Shown here piece by piece: positions 8,553 through 18,803 of a stretch of DNA of 64,000 nucleotides (position 1 is its first letter; each line of letters opens with the position of its first letter). The position numbers and the translations under genes were made by a program. Below the pieces are notes generated by a model that had not been told where the DNA came from, made no database searches, and worked only from the letters and a program-made list of their open reading frames with translations. The DNA comes from Burkholderiales bacterium (GTDB lineage Bacteria; Pseudomonadota; Gammaproteobacteria; Burkholderiales; Burkholderiaceae_B). The stretch spans positions 1 through 64,000 of the forward strand of contig JAIXTE010000152.1 in NCBI GenBank assembly GCA_027484315.1, read 5' to 3'.

Positions 8553-9056
8553 ATGGCATTCACACCCAAATCCAAAGTTCCTGAATTGTCCGGCATTCCT
8601 TGGACCCCCAGCAAATCCCGAACACGAAAACCCAAAATTCCTTGGGCAGCGCCCAAAGAAACCCAGCTCACCCCGCCATCAAGCCCGAATGAATACAAAC
8701 TCGCCATACAGGCCCAAGGCAGGGAAGCAGAAACACGGGCACTTCGCCTGTTGGAATCAAAGGGGCTTGTGCTGATTGCACAAAATCACCGGTGCCGCTG
8801 CGGCGAACTCGATCTGATCATGGCACACGGCGATACCGCCGTGGTGGTGGAAGTTCGACAGCGCAGCAAAAGCCTTCACGGCAGTGCGCTTGAAAGTGTT
8901 TCAACCCACAAACAAAGCCGTGTAACACGCTGTGCAAAGCTGTGGTGGGTACAGCAGGGTCAACGCAAATTCACTCATCTGCGTTTTGATGTGGTTGCAT
9001 TGGAAAGCGACAGCGCACCGCAGTGGATACAAAATGCGTGGCAAATCAGCAACTAA
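8553..9056 (+). CDS. yraN: YraN / UPF0102 family nuclease-fold protein
   Basis: 167 residues. The UPF0102 core starts at about residue 54 with AQGREAETRALRLLESKGL. It continues with RCRCGELDLIM and VVVEVRQRS, the D...ExK-like pattern of the PD-(D/E)XK endonuclease fold found in YraN proteins. The 50-residue N-terminal extension, rich in Pro, Lys and Ser, is longer than usual (typical length about 120), and no better in-frame ATG exists, so a later non-ATG start is possible. Its biochemical role is unproven in the family. It is divergent from rsmI and upstream of diaA. Confidence 0.85.
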   Translation: MAFTPKSKVPELSGIPWTPSKSRTRKPKIPWAAPKETQLTPPSSPNEYKLAIQAQGREAETRALRLLESKGLVLIAQNHRCRCGELDLIMAHGDTAVVVEVRQRSKSLHGSALESVSTHKQSRVTRCAKLWWVQQGQRKFTHLRFDVVALESDSAPQWIQNAWQISN

Positions 9057-10437
<1,381 letters not shown>

Positions 10438-10456
10438 TATCACACATTAATTGGCT

Positions 10457-10945
10457 ATGAAAAAATTTCTTTCCCTGTTTTCAACTCTCGCATTGGCCAG
10501 CCTGCTGTTGGCCTGCGGGGGCGACAAAGCGCCGCAAGTGGATTACACCACGATCAAGGGTCAAACCATCACGCCCGCCGATTACCAGGGCCAGGTGATG
10601 TTGGTGAACTTCTGGGCAACCAGTTGCACCACTTGCGTGAAAGAAATGCCGGCAATTGTCGACACCCACAACAAGTTCAAGGAACAGGGGTTCCGAACGA
10701 TTGCCGTGGCCATGAGCTACGATCGACCCGACTACGTGGTGAATTTCGCTGACACCCGGCAATTGCCTTTTGACGTGGCTCTTGATATTTCTGGCAGCAT
10801 CGCCAAGGCCTTTGACGATGTCAAAATTACGCCCACCACCTATGTGATTGACCGCAAGGGCAAGATCATCAAAACCTATGTGGGCGAACCCGACTTTGCC
10901 GCCTTGCATGCGCTGATTGAAAAGTCATTGGCTGAAAAGGTGTAG
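10457..10945 (+). CDS. TlpA-like thioredoxin-fold lipoprotein
   Basis: 162 residues from ATG 10457; the TTG six bases earlier is less likely. The N-terminal lipobox is SLLLAC. The thioredoxin core has VNFWATSCTTCVKEMP with the CxxC active site CTTC, the cis-Pro region ITPTTYVIDRKGKII, and the redoxin-type middle segment seen in TlpA/ResA proteins. It is expected to act as a membrane-anchored periplasmic thiol-disulfide reductase, for example in cytochrome or CuA maturation; the partner is unknown. Twenty bases separate it from dolP, so co-transcription is likely, and a terminator follows. Confidence 0.88.
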   Translation: MKKFLSLFSTLALASLLLACGGDKAPQVDYTTIKGQTITPADYQGQVMLVNFWATSCTTCVKEMPAIVDTHNKFKEQGFRTIAVAMSYDRPDYVVNFADTRQLPFDVALDISGSIAKAFDDVKITPTTYVIDRKGKIIKTYVGEPDFAALHALIEKSLAEKV

Positions 10946-10971
10946 ATCAAAAAACAAGCGCAAGCTTTCAG

Positions 10972-11005
10972 AGCCGGTCCTGAACCAAAAGGGCCGGCTT
11001 TTTTG
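10972..11005. terminator. Terminator between the tlpA-like gene and the S4 gene
   Basis: AGCCGGTCC (10972-10980) pairs with GGGCCGGCT (10991-10999), one wobble, followed by six T. It sits between two convergent genes, but only the rightward direction has a clear T-run. Confidence 0.85.
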
Positions 11006-11016
11006 TTTACTGGTAC

Positions 11017-11487
11017 TTACTCATCGCCCCACTTGTAATCGTCCATCACGCGGCGATCCCGCTTGGTAGGTCGCGCCTTGATTTCCAGGGCAGGGTCTTT
11101 CATCAACTTGCGGTTGGCCGCGCGCTCGGCCCGCTTTTTGGCACTTTCCATGGTTTCTTCGTACAGGCCTTGGGCAATGGTCGCGCTGCCGCGCTTGTCA
11201 CCCAGCCCTTTGACCACCAGCACCATGTCATCCCAACCCACCGGCACGGTCAACACATCGCCCACCTGCACACCATAAGCGGGCTTCACACGCTCATCAT
11301 TGCATTTCACCTTGCCACCATCCACCACTTCGGTGGCCAACGAACGGGTCTTGAAAAATCGCGCTGCCCACAGCCACTTGTCGATGCGAACCTTGGCACC
11401 GTGCGCTGAAAAGTCGGTTTTGCCGTTGGGCGTCTTGGCGGGCTCGGGGTTCCTGTTTTTACTGCGGCTCAAATTAACTCCGTGCAT
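11017..11487 (-). CDS. S4-domain RNA-binding protein, HslR-like
   Basis: 156 residues from ATG 11487; a start at 11562 would add 25 residues overlapping the divergent gene. The S4 domain begins at VRIDKWLWAARFFKTRSLATEVVDGGKV and includes GVQVGDVLTVP. A basic tail follows (KKRAERAANRK, RPTKRDRRVMDDYKWG), which matches the HslR (Hsp15) family that binds 50S subunits carrying stalled nascent chains. The first 40 residues are low-complexity and family-atypical. It lies convergent with the tlpA-like gene and divergent from the dehydrogenase. Confidence 0.85.
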   Translation of the reverse strand: MHGVNLSRSKNRNPEPAKTPNGKTDFSAHGAKVRIDKWLWAARFFKTRSLATEVVDGGKVKCNDERVKPAYGVQVGDVLTVPVGWDDMVLVVKGLGDKRGSATIAQGLYEETMESAKKRAERAANRKLMKDPALEIKARPTKRDRRVMDDYKWGDE

Positions 11488-11585
11488 GCTGTGGCTCGTG
11501 CCCTCTCGGGGATTCCCACACTGGTTGACATCCCTTGGCTCAGGTAGCCTTTCGGACTTCAACTGAACTCGAACAAGGGCAAGCT

Positions 11586-12701
11586 GTGAAACATTCCATC
11601 GCGATCATTCCCGGCGACGGCATCGGTCAGGAAATTATGCCAGAAGCGCTGAAGGTCCTGGCATGGGCTGAAAAAACCCACGGCATTCAGTTGGACCTGC
11701 ATCACAAAGACTGGGCGCATTGCAACTATTACCTGGAACACGGCACCATGATGCCCGAGGACTGGAAGCCCCAGCTTGAGGCTTGCGAAGCGATTTTGTT
11801 CGGTGCCGTGGGCATGCCCGACCTGGTACCCGATCACATTTCACTGTGGGGCTCCCTGCTGCGTTACCGCCGTGAATTTGATCAGTATGTGAACCTGCGT
11901 CCCGTGAAACTGCTGCCAGGGGCACCCTGCCCATTGGCCAACAAAAAGCCGGGCGATATCGACTTCGTCGTGGTTCGTGAAAACACCGAAGGCGAATATT
12001 CCGCCGTGGGTGGCCGCATGTTTGAAGGCACCGACCGTGAAATCGTGCTGCAGGAAAGTGTCTTCACCCGCCACGGTGTGGACCGGGTATTGAAATTTGC
12101 CTTTGAAATGGCCAACAACCGCCCCCGCAAAAAGCTGACCGCCGCCACCAAAAGCAACGGCATTGCCATCAGCATGCCCTACTGGGACGAGCGGGTGGAC
12201 AACATGGCCCAAGGCTATCCGGAAGTGAGTTACGACAAACAGCACGTGGACATTCTGGCTGCGCGCTTTGTCATGCAGCCCGAACGGTTTGACGTGGTGG
12301 TAGCCAGCAACCTGTTTGGGGACATTCTCAGCGACTTGGGGCCTGCCTGCACAGGCACCATTGGTTTGGCGCCCTCGGCCAACCTCAACCCCGACCGTAC
12401 ATTTCCTTCACTGTTTGAACCAGTCCATGGTTCCGCCCCCGACATCGCCGGCAAGGGCATTGCAAACCCGATTGCGATGATCTGGTCGGCGGCACTGATG
12501 ATCGAATTTTTGGGTAACAGCCCCACCGTGATTGCAGAAGGTCGCCAGGCCAGTTACCAGCAGGCACACGACAGCATTCTGGCCGCGATTGAAAAAGTAC
12601 TGGAAAGCGGTGACCCCGATGTGCTGACAGGCGACCTGAAAGGCAAAGGCACGACCAAAACGCTCGGTGAAGCCATTCTCAAGACATTGCGTGGCCAGTA
12701 A
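11586..12701 (+). CDS. dmlA: Tartrate / D-malate dehydrogenase (isocitrate/isopropylmalate dehydrogenase family)
   Basis: 371 residues from GTG 11586, which has AAGGG about seven bases upstream; a TTG at 11535 is possible. The family signature is nearly continuous with E. coli DmlA as I recall it: PGDGIGQEIMPE, GAVGMPDLVPDHISLWGSLL, the substrate arginines in RREFDQYVNLRPVKL, VVRENTEGEYS, TKSNGIAISMPYWDERV, SNLFGDILSDLGP and EPVHGSAPDIAGK. It uses NAD+ with Mn2+/Mg2+ to oxidise and decarboxylate D-malate, or to act on tartrate, in carbon-source use. It is not LeuB, because the DHISLWG and YVNLRPVKL regions follow the tartrate/D-malate branch. Confidence 0.9.
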   Translation: MKHSIAIIPGDGIGQEIMPEALKVLAWAEKTHGIQLDLHHKDWAHCNYYLEHGTMMPEDWKPQLEACEAILFGAVGMPDLVPDHISLWGSLLRYRREFDQYVNLRPVKLLPGAPCPLANKKPGDIDFVVVRENTEGEYSAVGGRMFEGTDREIVLQESVFTRHGVDRVLKFAFEMANNRPRKKLTAATKSNGIAISMPYWDERVDNMAQGYPEVSYDKQHVDILAARFVMQPERFDVVVASNLFGDILSDLGPACTGTIGLAPSANLNPDRTFPSLFEPVHGSAPDIAGKGIANPIAMIWSAALMIEFLGNSPTVIAEGRQASYQQAHDSILAAIEKVLESGDPDVLTGDLKGKGTTKTLGEAILKTLRGQ

Positions 12702-12735
12702 AACACTTATCGCAAGAATAGCGCTACAACCTGCC

Positions 12736-13413
12736 TCACTGCTGAATGCCGTTCTTGGCGAGGTACCAGCCTGTGTTGGTGGGGCGTAGCGCCATTTCAA
12801 TCACGAATGAGGGTTGAAGGGTACCGGCCACAGCAGTGCCGGTACTCAAGGTGAACACGCTGGGGTCGAATGACTCCACCTTCAGGTTCCTGAAATGGTG
12901 CAGCATGTGGGCGTCTTTCAAATTCGCCTCAAATCGGGCGGACACCGCGTCACTCAAACCAAACGGCTTGTTTTCGACAAAGTCCACAGTGCGCTCAACC
13001 CACAAGCGCCCGAAACACAGGGCTTCATTCTCACCCTGGGGCCCTTGCCGGAAATGAACGCCATCCAGCTTCTTCAAGCCGCTTGAAGGCATGATCACCC
13101 AGCGACCATCCCTGGTTTGCAGAATGTCCAGCAAACCAGACATGTCCCACGCTTTCACATCGCGGGCCACTGCACTGTTGGCGGGAATCAAGTCGCGGGA
13201 ATACTGGTCAATGGCCTCAACCGTGGGCAAGCGTGCGCAGAAAGCGCCATGGCTCAGAATAAAGGTTTCGGCCCGCGCGCCTTTCAGCAGGTTGTCGTCA
13301 TCCAGCTGTGTGCGCGGATTGCAGGCCGTCAACAGGCCTAAGGCCAGTACACAGACCAACACACGTACCAACAAAGGGGGTATCGCGGGGGATACAGGGC
13401 GAATCATTCTCAT
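12736..13413 (-). CDS. Hypothetical lipoprotein at the 3' end of the T6SS operon
   Basis: 225 residues with a signal peptide ending in a lipobox, LGLLTAC. The mature part has no domain I recognise. Cysteines occur in GAFCARLPTVEAIDQY and EALCFGRLWVER, and the end is rich in beta-type sequence (GWYLAKNGIQQ). It does not look like TssJ in length or motifs. It is the last leftward gene after the type VI cluster, 110 bases from the caspase-like gene, so a link to the secretion system is contextual only. Confidence 0.75.
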   Translation of the reverse strand: MRMIRPVSPAIPPLLVRVLVCVLALGLLTACNPRTQLDDDNLLKGARAETFILSHGAFCARLPTVEAIDQYSRDLIPANSAVARDVKAWDMSGLLDILQTRDGRWVIMPSSGLKKLDGVHFRQGPQGENEALCFGRLWVERTVDFVENKPFGLSDAVSARFEANLKDAHMLHHFRNLKVESFDPSVFTLSTGTAVAGTLQPSFVIEMALRPTNTGWYLAKNGIQQ

Positions 13414-13523
13414 GTTCCTTTTTCACTGACTACCAGTGTGCCGCTTTCTCGCCCCCAGCAAAGCCTCAAGAAAAGAGGAAAACCCCTGCCATTTGGAAAG
13501 TTTGAATAACTGTCAACTGGACT

Positions 13524-15107
13524 TCACTTGCGCTCATGACCCAAGGCGCGGGGCGGCGAATACCCCAACTGCCGCGCGCGCGCCTCGGCCTGGGCAGCCA
13601 GCAAGGGCTGGTCCGCTTCCCGGTAGTACAAGGCCAGCTCATAGCTGGCAATGCCATTGCCCAAGCCGCTGGAATACTGCAACCAGCCAACGTAGCGCAA
13701 CAGGCCTTGCTCTGTTTCAAGCGCGCGGTGCAGGCGGGCAATGCGGACGGCCGCATCCTTGTCACCACGTGCAGCGCGCATCAACTCGGCCGACCCCTTG
13801 TTTACCTGCTGCTCAGGGCTTGCTTGGGAATCGGGCGCTGGAATTACAAAACTGGTCTTGAACAGCTTGACCTCTTTGCTGCGCAAAATCCGCAAGGCTT
13901 CTGTGGCCCCGGCCTGCACCAACCCCACTGTTTGAGCTTGCGAACTATCTGGGTAAGTGGCCAAAAACGCATTGCAAAGCCGCAGCAGATCCACTGGCCA
14001 ATCGGTATTTTGAATGGCCTCCCAGGCAGCAAGTTCCGCGGGCGGCAGGGTTTTGGCGGGCAGGGCATGTTCGCTTGCTTCACCCCAGGACAAAGGCACT
14101 TGAACTCGCGTATTGTCTGCAATAAAAGGGTTTTGAGCCAGTTGGCGAATGGCCGCAAGCGGGTGGTTCAACATGGTGTGCTGAACTTCCGCCTTGACCA
14201 GTTGAAACAGGTCATTGAAAGTGACATGGCCTGCTGCGTCGCGCAGCAAACGGACCAAGGCTGCAGTGTAAAACGTGTTTTGGTCCGCACTGGCTGGCGA
14301 CACAGCGGGGCGCCCCGCCCCGGTTGAAAAACACACCAGGCTACCCAAAGGCGCCTCGACCTGGTTCAGGCCCTCGCCATCGCCCAAAGCATTGCGCAAA
14401 TCGGTTCGGCAAGCGTCAATGACCGTGATGTTCAAGGCCTGAGGCCTTGGAGGCAAAGCGGCCAGCAGTTTTTGCTGCAACACAAGGGAACGGGCAATCA
14501 GGTCTTTCCGGGGTGCTGTGGGGTTGGAACCGGAACCCAGCAACAAGTTGTTCGAGTCCACCTGCAAACCATGGCCGGCATAGTAAAACAGGGTGACCGT
14601 ATCGCCGGGTGCGGCCGCCACCCTTTTTACGAACTCAGTCACGGTGGCGTGCAAGCTGCTTTCATCCAGATTCATGGCCTGGGTTACATCAAACCCCCGA
14701 AAAGCCAAGGCTTCACCCAAGTCCATCACATTTTTGGCAATGGGCGGCAAATCATGGGGCACCGGGTAGTCGCCATTGCCAATCAACAGCGCCAGGCGGC
14801 TTGCGTTTGTTGCTGCTGCATTGGATACAGTTAAGTTGGGTGCAGTTGCATTGGACTCAGTTGCGTTGGATTCAGTCGCATGGCCAGCATGGCCCACGCC
14901 GGCAGACACGGGTTTGCTCAAGGGAATGGTGAGTGCGCCCGCAGCACCCAGCCACAGCGACAAGGCATGGCGCAGCACAGTGCGCCTGCCCGGTGACTGC
15001 AAGTTGCACTCAAGCGTGTTTAACGGTGAGCACAAGGGTGCGTGTTCCTGCGTGTGCTCTTCCGTATTACGCGTAACCATAGGTGAATTCATGGCCATCG
15101 GTGTCAA
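13524..15107 (-). CDS. Caspase-fold (peptidase C14/metacaspase-like) protein with Sel1-like tail
   Basis: 527 residues. The N-terminus includes RRTVLRHALSLWLGAAGAL, a possible Tat-type or hydrophobic export signal. The caspase p20 domain starts at LALLIGNGDYP (about 105). It holds the catalytic pair: His179 in LFYYAGHGLQ and Cys233 in VIDACRTDLR. A Thr/Asn/Ser-rich repeat (ATESNATESNATAPN) precedes the domain. The C-terminal 100 residues look like Sel1/TPR helices (GSAELMRAARGDKDAAVRIARLH, YELALYYREADQ). The first codons overlap the tssH end by 41 bases; starts at 15092 or 15080 are alternatives. Its position next to tssH suggests a T6SS-linked protease or effector, as inference. Confidence 0.85.
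   Translation of the reverse strand: MTPMAMNSPMVTRNTEEHTQEHAPLCSPLNTLECNLQSPGRRTVLRHALSLWLGAAGALTIPLSKPVSAGVGHAGHATESNATESNATAPNLTVSNAAATNASRLALLIGNGDYPVPHDLPPIAKNVMDLGEALAFRGFDVTQAMNLDESSLHATVTEFVKRVAAAPGDTVTLFYYAGHGLQVDSNNLLLGSGSNPTAPRKDLIARSLVLQQKLLAALPPRPQALNITVIDACRTDLRNALGDGEGLNQVEAPLGSLVCFSTGAGRPAVSPASADQNTFYTAALVRLLRDAAGHVTFNDLFQLVKAEVQHTMLNHPLAAIRQLAQNPFIADNTRVQVPLSWGEASEHALPAKTLPPAELAAWEAIQNTDWPVDLLRLCNAFLATYPDSSQAQTVGLVQAGATEALRILRSKEVKLFKTSFVIPAPDSQASPEQQVNKGSAELMRAARGDKDAAVRIARLHRALETEQGLLRYVGWLQYSSGLGNGIASYELALYYREADQPLLAAQAEARARQLGYSPPRALGHERK
14828..14880. repeat. Short tandem repeat encoding ATESN units
   Basis: Imperfect 15-base units of the TTGGACTCAGTTGCG type recur here and encode the Thr/Ser/Asn-rich stretch in the caspase-like protein. 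The copy number is likely variable between strains (inference). Confidence 0.6.
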
Positions 15108-17787
15108 TGCTCAATTGGGTCACCGGTTTGCCTTCCAGCGTGGCCTGCAGAATGTGGCGGCTGATGGTGGGCAACACGGTATTGCTAAGAATGGCCCCCA
15201 CCATTCGACCGCCAGAATCGGCCTCGTTGCAACGCGCCACGATGCGTTCAATCACAGACGTTGCAATGGTCACCCTGATTTTGTGGGCGCTGGAAATGCG
15301 CTGCTCGATTCGAGCCAGTTGCAAGCGCACAATGCTGGCGAGCATGTCGCTTGACAGCGGGTAGTACGGCACCACTTCCAGACGACCCAGCAAAGCAGGC
15401 GGGAACACTTGAAGCATGGGTGCACGCAAGGCCTGAACAAGTTCCTCGGGGGCGGGATATTGCCCCGTCTGCAAGCCGGTTTTGCACAACGACATCAAGG
15501 CTGAAGTGCCCACATTGGTGGTGAGTAAAATCAGGGTGTTGCGAAAGTCGATTCGACGCCCTTCGCCGTCTTCCATCCAGCCTTTGTCAAACACCTGGAA
15601 AAACAGTTCGTGTACATCGGGGTGGGCTTTTTCAACTTCGTCCAGCAGCACCACACTGTAGGGTTTGCGGCGCACAGCCTCGGTCAACACTCCGCCTTCA
15701 CCGTAGCCTACATATCCCGGCGGTGCGCCTTTCAAGGAGGACACAGTGTGCGCCTCCTGATATTCGCTCATGTTGATGGTGATCACATTGTGTTCACCGC
15801 CATACAAGTTTTCGGCCAGGGCCAGCGCGGTCTCGGTTTTACCTACACCCGACGTGCCCGCCAGCAAAAACACACCCACGGGCTTGTTGGGGTCATCAAG
15901 CCCAGCGCGGTTGGTCTGAATGCGGCGGGCAATCGTATCCAGTGCATGGGGCTGACCGATGATCCGGCTACCAAGGGCATCAGCCAGATTCAACACATTT
16001 TCAATTTCATTGCGCACCATGCGCCCTACCGGAATGCCGGTCCAGTCTGCCACCACGGCAGCCACGCACTGGGCATCCACTTGTGGGTGAATCATGGGTG
16101 TTTCACCTTGCAAGGTTTTAAACTCGAATTCCAGGGCCTTGAGTTGTTCGAGCGCGGGCTGTTGGTCGGCCCAAGTGGCCTGCGTATTCGATTCCAAATT
16201 GAAATCCGGGTTGGATTCGGGACTGGATTCGAGCTGAGCCTGGGTTGCAACCCGAACCTGTTGCCGCAGTGTCAGCAGCGAATCAAGCAGGCGTTTTTCC
16301 TGCGCCCACTGGGTTTGAAGCTGTTCAAGCTGGCCACCCAACTGTTGAGTCATTTGCGCAATCTCATCTCGCCTTTGCGAATGTTCACGGCCAAAGGCAG
16401 CTTCTTTCTCGATGGCCTCACGTTCAAGGCCCAAGGCATTCAGCTGTTTCTGGATGCGTTCAATCGCCGGTGGCGTGGCGTGCTGAGAAACAGCCACGCG
16501 CGCACAGGCCGTGTCCAGCAGGCTGATGGCCTTGTCGGGCAACTGGCGTGCGGGAATATAGCGGTGTGACAGGCGCACTGCCGCCTGCACGGCTTCATCC
16601 AGCAACCACACACGGTGGTGAGCCTGCATGGCACCGGCCAGGCCACGCAACATGTCGATGCCCTGTGTTTCTGAAGGCTCGTCCACCTGCACCACCTGGA
16701 AGCGGCGGGTCAGTGCAGGGTCTTTTTCAATGTACTTTTTGTACTCAGCCCAAGTGGTGGCGCCAATCGTGCGCAGGCTGCCCCGAGCCAGTGCGGGCTT
16801 CAGCAGGTTGGCTGCGTCGCCTGTACCCTGGTTGCCCCCGGCACCCACCAGGGTGTGTACCTCATCAATGAATAAAATCGTGCTTTGTTCGCTGGATTGT
16901 ATTTCGTCAATCACTTGACGCAAACGCTGTTCGAACTCCCCTTTCATGGAGGCACCGGCCTGCAACAAGCCGAGGTCCAGGGTCAAAATGCGCACGTTCT
17001 TCAATGCGGGTGGCACATCGCCTGCTACCACCTGCAAGGCGAAACCTTCCACCACCGCGGTTTTGCCCACGCCGGCTTCACCAGTGATCAGCGGATTGTT
17101 TTGCCGGCGTCGCAACAGGATATCCACGATCTGGCGCACTTCCAGGCCTCGGCCGGTCACCGGATCAATTTCGCCTTTCCTCGCCTTCTCGGTCAAATCC
17201 ACGGTGTAGCGCTTCAAGGCTTCCTCACCACCTAGCTGTGCAGCCGGCATGGCACCACTGGCTTCACCGGGTACAGTGCCCAGCGGAATACTGCTGCTTT
17301 GTAATGCCTGCTCCGGTGAATTCGCGACAATTTGGGCAAAGACCGCGCCCAGCGATGCTTCCGGGATTTGCTTGAAACGCGGGGAAATTCGGGCCAACTC
17401 CTGCAACAGGAAATCGGTTTTCAGTAACGCCAGCAACACATGCCCGGTGCGCACCTTCTGCGCACCGAACATCAACGAGGCATACACCCAAGCCCGCTCC
17501 ACGGCATTGGTAATCGACTCGGACAGGTCTGAAATACCCTGCGCACCACCGGGCTGCCGTTCCAGCGCGCGTTGAACATCAGCCAGTACAGCGCCTGCAT
17601 CCAGTTCAAAATGGCGAAGAATGTGATGCCAATCGCTGTCGTCCTGTTGAAGAATTTGGGCAACCCAGTGCACCAGTTCCACAACCGCATTCCCGCGGAG
17701 TTTGCACAGCACGGTGGCCCCCTCAACCGATTTGAATGCGATTGGGTTTAGTGTTGCGAACAGGGAAACACGGCTGATGTTGCTCAT
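15067..17787 (-). CDS. tssH: Type VI secretion ATPase TssH (ClpV)
   Basis: 906 residues from ATG 17787, which has a GGAG eight bases upstream; longer in-frame starts run into tssG and lack conservation. The N-terminal Clp-N repeat is followed by the first AAA+ domain (GEAGVGKTAVVEG, IDEVHTLVGAGG), a coiled-coil middle region (residues 400-500) and the second AAA+ domain (GTSGVGKTETALALAENLYGG, NMSEYQEAHTVSSLKGAPPGYVGYGEGG). Residues such as EVDPVTGR-like GEIDPVTGRGLEVRQIVDIL are typical of ClpV. It disassembles contracted TssB/TssC sheaths for reuse. It overlaps tssG by four bases. Confidence 0.96.
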   Translation of the reverse strand: MSNISRVSLFATLNPIAFKSVEGATVLCKLRGNAVVELVHWVAQILQQDDSDWHHILRHFELDAGAVLADVQRALERQPGGAQGISDLSESITNAVERAWVYASLMFGAQKVRTGHVLLALLKTDFLLQELARISPRFKQIPEASLGAVFAQIVANSPEQALQSSSIPLGTVPGEASGAMPAAQLGGEEALKRYTVDLTEKARKGEIDPVTGRGLEVRQIVDILLRRRQNNPLITGEAGVGKTAVVEGFALQVVAGDVPPALKNVRILTLDLGLLQAGASMKGEFEQRLRQVIDEIQSSEQSTILFIDEVHTLVGAGGNQGTGDAANLLKPALARGSLRTIGATTWAEYKKYIEKDPALTRRFQVVQVDEPSETQGIDMLRGLAGAMQAHHRVWLLDEAVQAAVRLSHRYIPARQLPDKAISLLDTACARVAVSQHATPPAIERIQKQLNALGLEREAIEKEAAFGREHSQRRDEIAQMTQQLGGQLEQLQTQWAQEKRLLDSLLTLRQQVRVATQAQLESSPESNPDFNLESNTQATWADQQPALEQLKALEFEFKTLQGETPMIHPQVDAQCVAAVVADWTGIPVGRMVRNEIENVLNLADALGSRIIGQPHALDTIARRIQTNRAGLDDPNKPVGVFLLAGTSGVGKTETALALAENLYGGEHNVITINMSEYQEAHTVSSLKGAPPGYVGYGEGGVLTEAVRRKPYSVVLLDEVEKAHPDVHELFFQVFDKGWMEDGEGRRIDFRNTLILLTTNVGTSALMSLCKTGLQTGQYPAPEELVQALRAPMLQVFPPALLGRLEVVPYYPLSSDMLASIVRLQLARIEQRISSAHKIRVTIATSVIERIVARCNEADSGGRMVGAILSNTVLPTISRHILQATLEGKPVTQLSIDTDGHEFTYGYA

Positions 17788-18803
17788 GTGGAACTCCGGG
17801 ACAGGGAAGAAGTGTTGGGAATGGCGGGGCATTTGACACGCACCTCGGGAGGTATGCTGTGTCGGCGATGGGCTTGCAAAGTGCCCAACCAGGTGGTTCG
17901 GCCCAATTGCAGTGAGCCATTCAGGCAGGCAGAAGGAATGTGATCCGGATTGACCAGCAGCCTGAACTCGCAATCAAATTCAAGCCCCAGGTAAGCATGG
18001 GTGGCCTGCACCAGTTGCGCCCGGCCGATGGCACCCGGCAGCAAGCGCAGGTAAGCCGCATATGGCATGGGCCCAATGTGAACCATGACCTTGCTTTGTG
18101 CGCACCACACCCGGCTGCCGAGCATGGCACCTTGCCCCAACATACCCAAGCCGGGTTGTGGGGAAAGCTGTAACCACTGGGCAACAAAAGGTTGCACCTC
18201 AACGGCTTGCCCTGTACACACCGATATGGCACAAACCAGACCTTCGAGGGTTCTGGTTCGCCGCGTGAAATGCCCAGCCAACCCGGCCCGGTAGTGGGTG
18301 GGCAAGTCCTCGCGCGCCCAACTTGTTTGCGCACCGTGCCCGACCAGGCTATTAAGCCCTTGGGCAAACGGGTTGTGATGGGGCCTGTGATAAGCAATGT
18401 GGGGTTGCGCCTGCGCCCATGCTCTGTAAAACAGCAGGTAAGCGCGGTGGTGAAATACATCGAGGAATTCTGAAAAGGTGCGGTCATTCCACTGTTGAAT
18501 GCGAGTGTAGGCGTGTTCGGTGTAATGCAAGGGCAAAGCACCATTGGGACCCAGCAGCCCGAAGTTCTGAACATAGAATTTGGGTACCGTTCCCATACGC
18601 GGCGAGTGAATGATGTCTTCCCGCTGAAAATCCTGAGTGGCGAAATCCAGATGAGGGTGCTGGCCCAGCCGAAGTGGTTCGTCCCGCAGACGAAGCGAAG
18701 TGCCCAGCATCGGCTTGCCAGGGTGTGTATCTTCGATGTGACGCAGCAATGCAAAAAAATTCGGTGCTGGCGGTAGCGATTTGTTCATGGGCTTGGCCAC
18801 CAT
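17784..18803 (-). CDS. tssG: Type VI secretion baseplate subunit TssG
   Basis: 339 residues. TssG family features are LRHIEDTHPGKPMLGTSLRLRDEPLRLGQ near the N-terminus, NFGLLGPNGALPLHYTEHAY and FHHRAYLLFYRAWAQAQP. With TssE, TssF and TssK it builds the baseplate wedge. The start ATG (18803) directly follows the tssF stop. An internal ATG five codons later (18788) is possible. The C-terminus (RHSIPPEVRVKCPAIP) is slightly extended. The four-base overlap with tssH marks tight translational coupling. Confidence 0.95.
   Translation of the reverse strand: MVAKPMNKSLPPAPNFFALLRHIEDTHPGKPMLGTSLRLRDEPLRLGQHPHLDFATQDFQREDIIHSPRMGTVPKFYVQNFGLLGPNGALPLHYTEHAYTRIQQWNDRTFSEFLDVFHHRAYLLFYRAWAQAQPHIAYHRPHHNPFAQGLNSLVGHGAQTSWAREDLPTHYRAGLAGHFTRRTRTLEGLVCAISVCTGQAVEVQPFVAQWLQLSPQPGLGMLGQGAMLGSRVWCAQSKVMVHIGPMPYAAYLRLLPGAIGRAQLVQATHAYLGLEFDCEFRLLVNPDHIPSACLNGSLQLGRTTWLGTLQAHRRHSIPPEVRVKCPAIPNTSSLSRSST

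Noticed and set aside
12736-13413. TssJ as the identity of the T6SS-linked lipoprotein
   Set aside because: Length and motifs do not fit TssJ; only the lipobox is shared.
13536-14327. 263-residue frame opposite the caspase-like gene
   Set aside because: Shadow of the real minus-strand gene, whose frame has clear catalytic motifs.
15610-16569. 319-residue frame opposite tssH
   Set aside because: Shadow of the ClpV coding region, no recognised domain.
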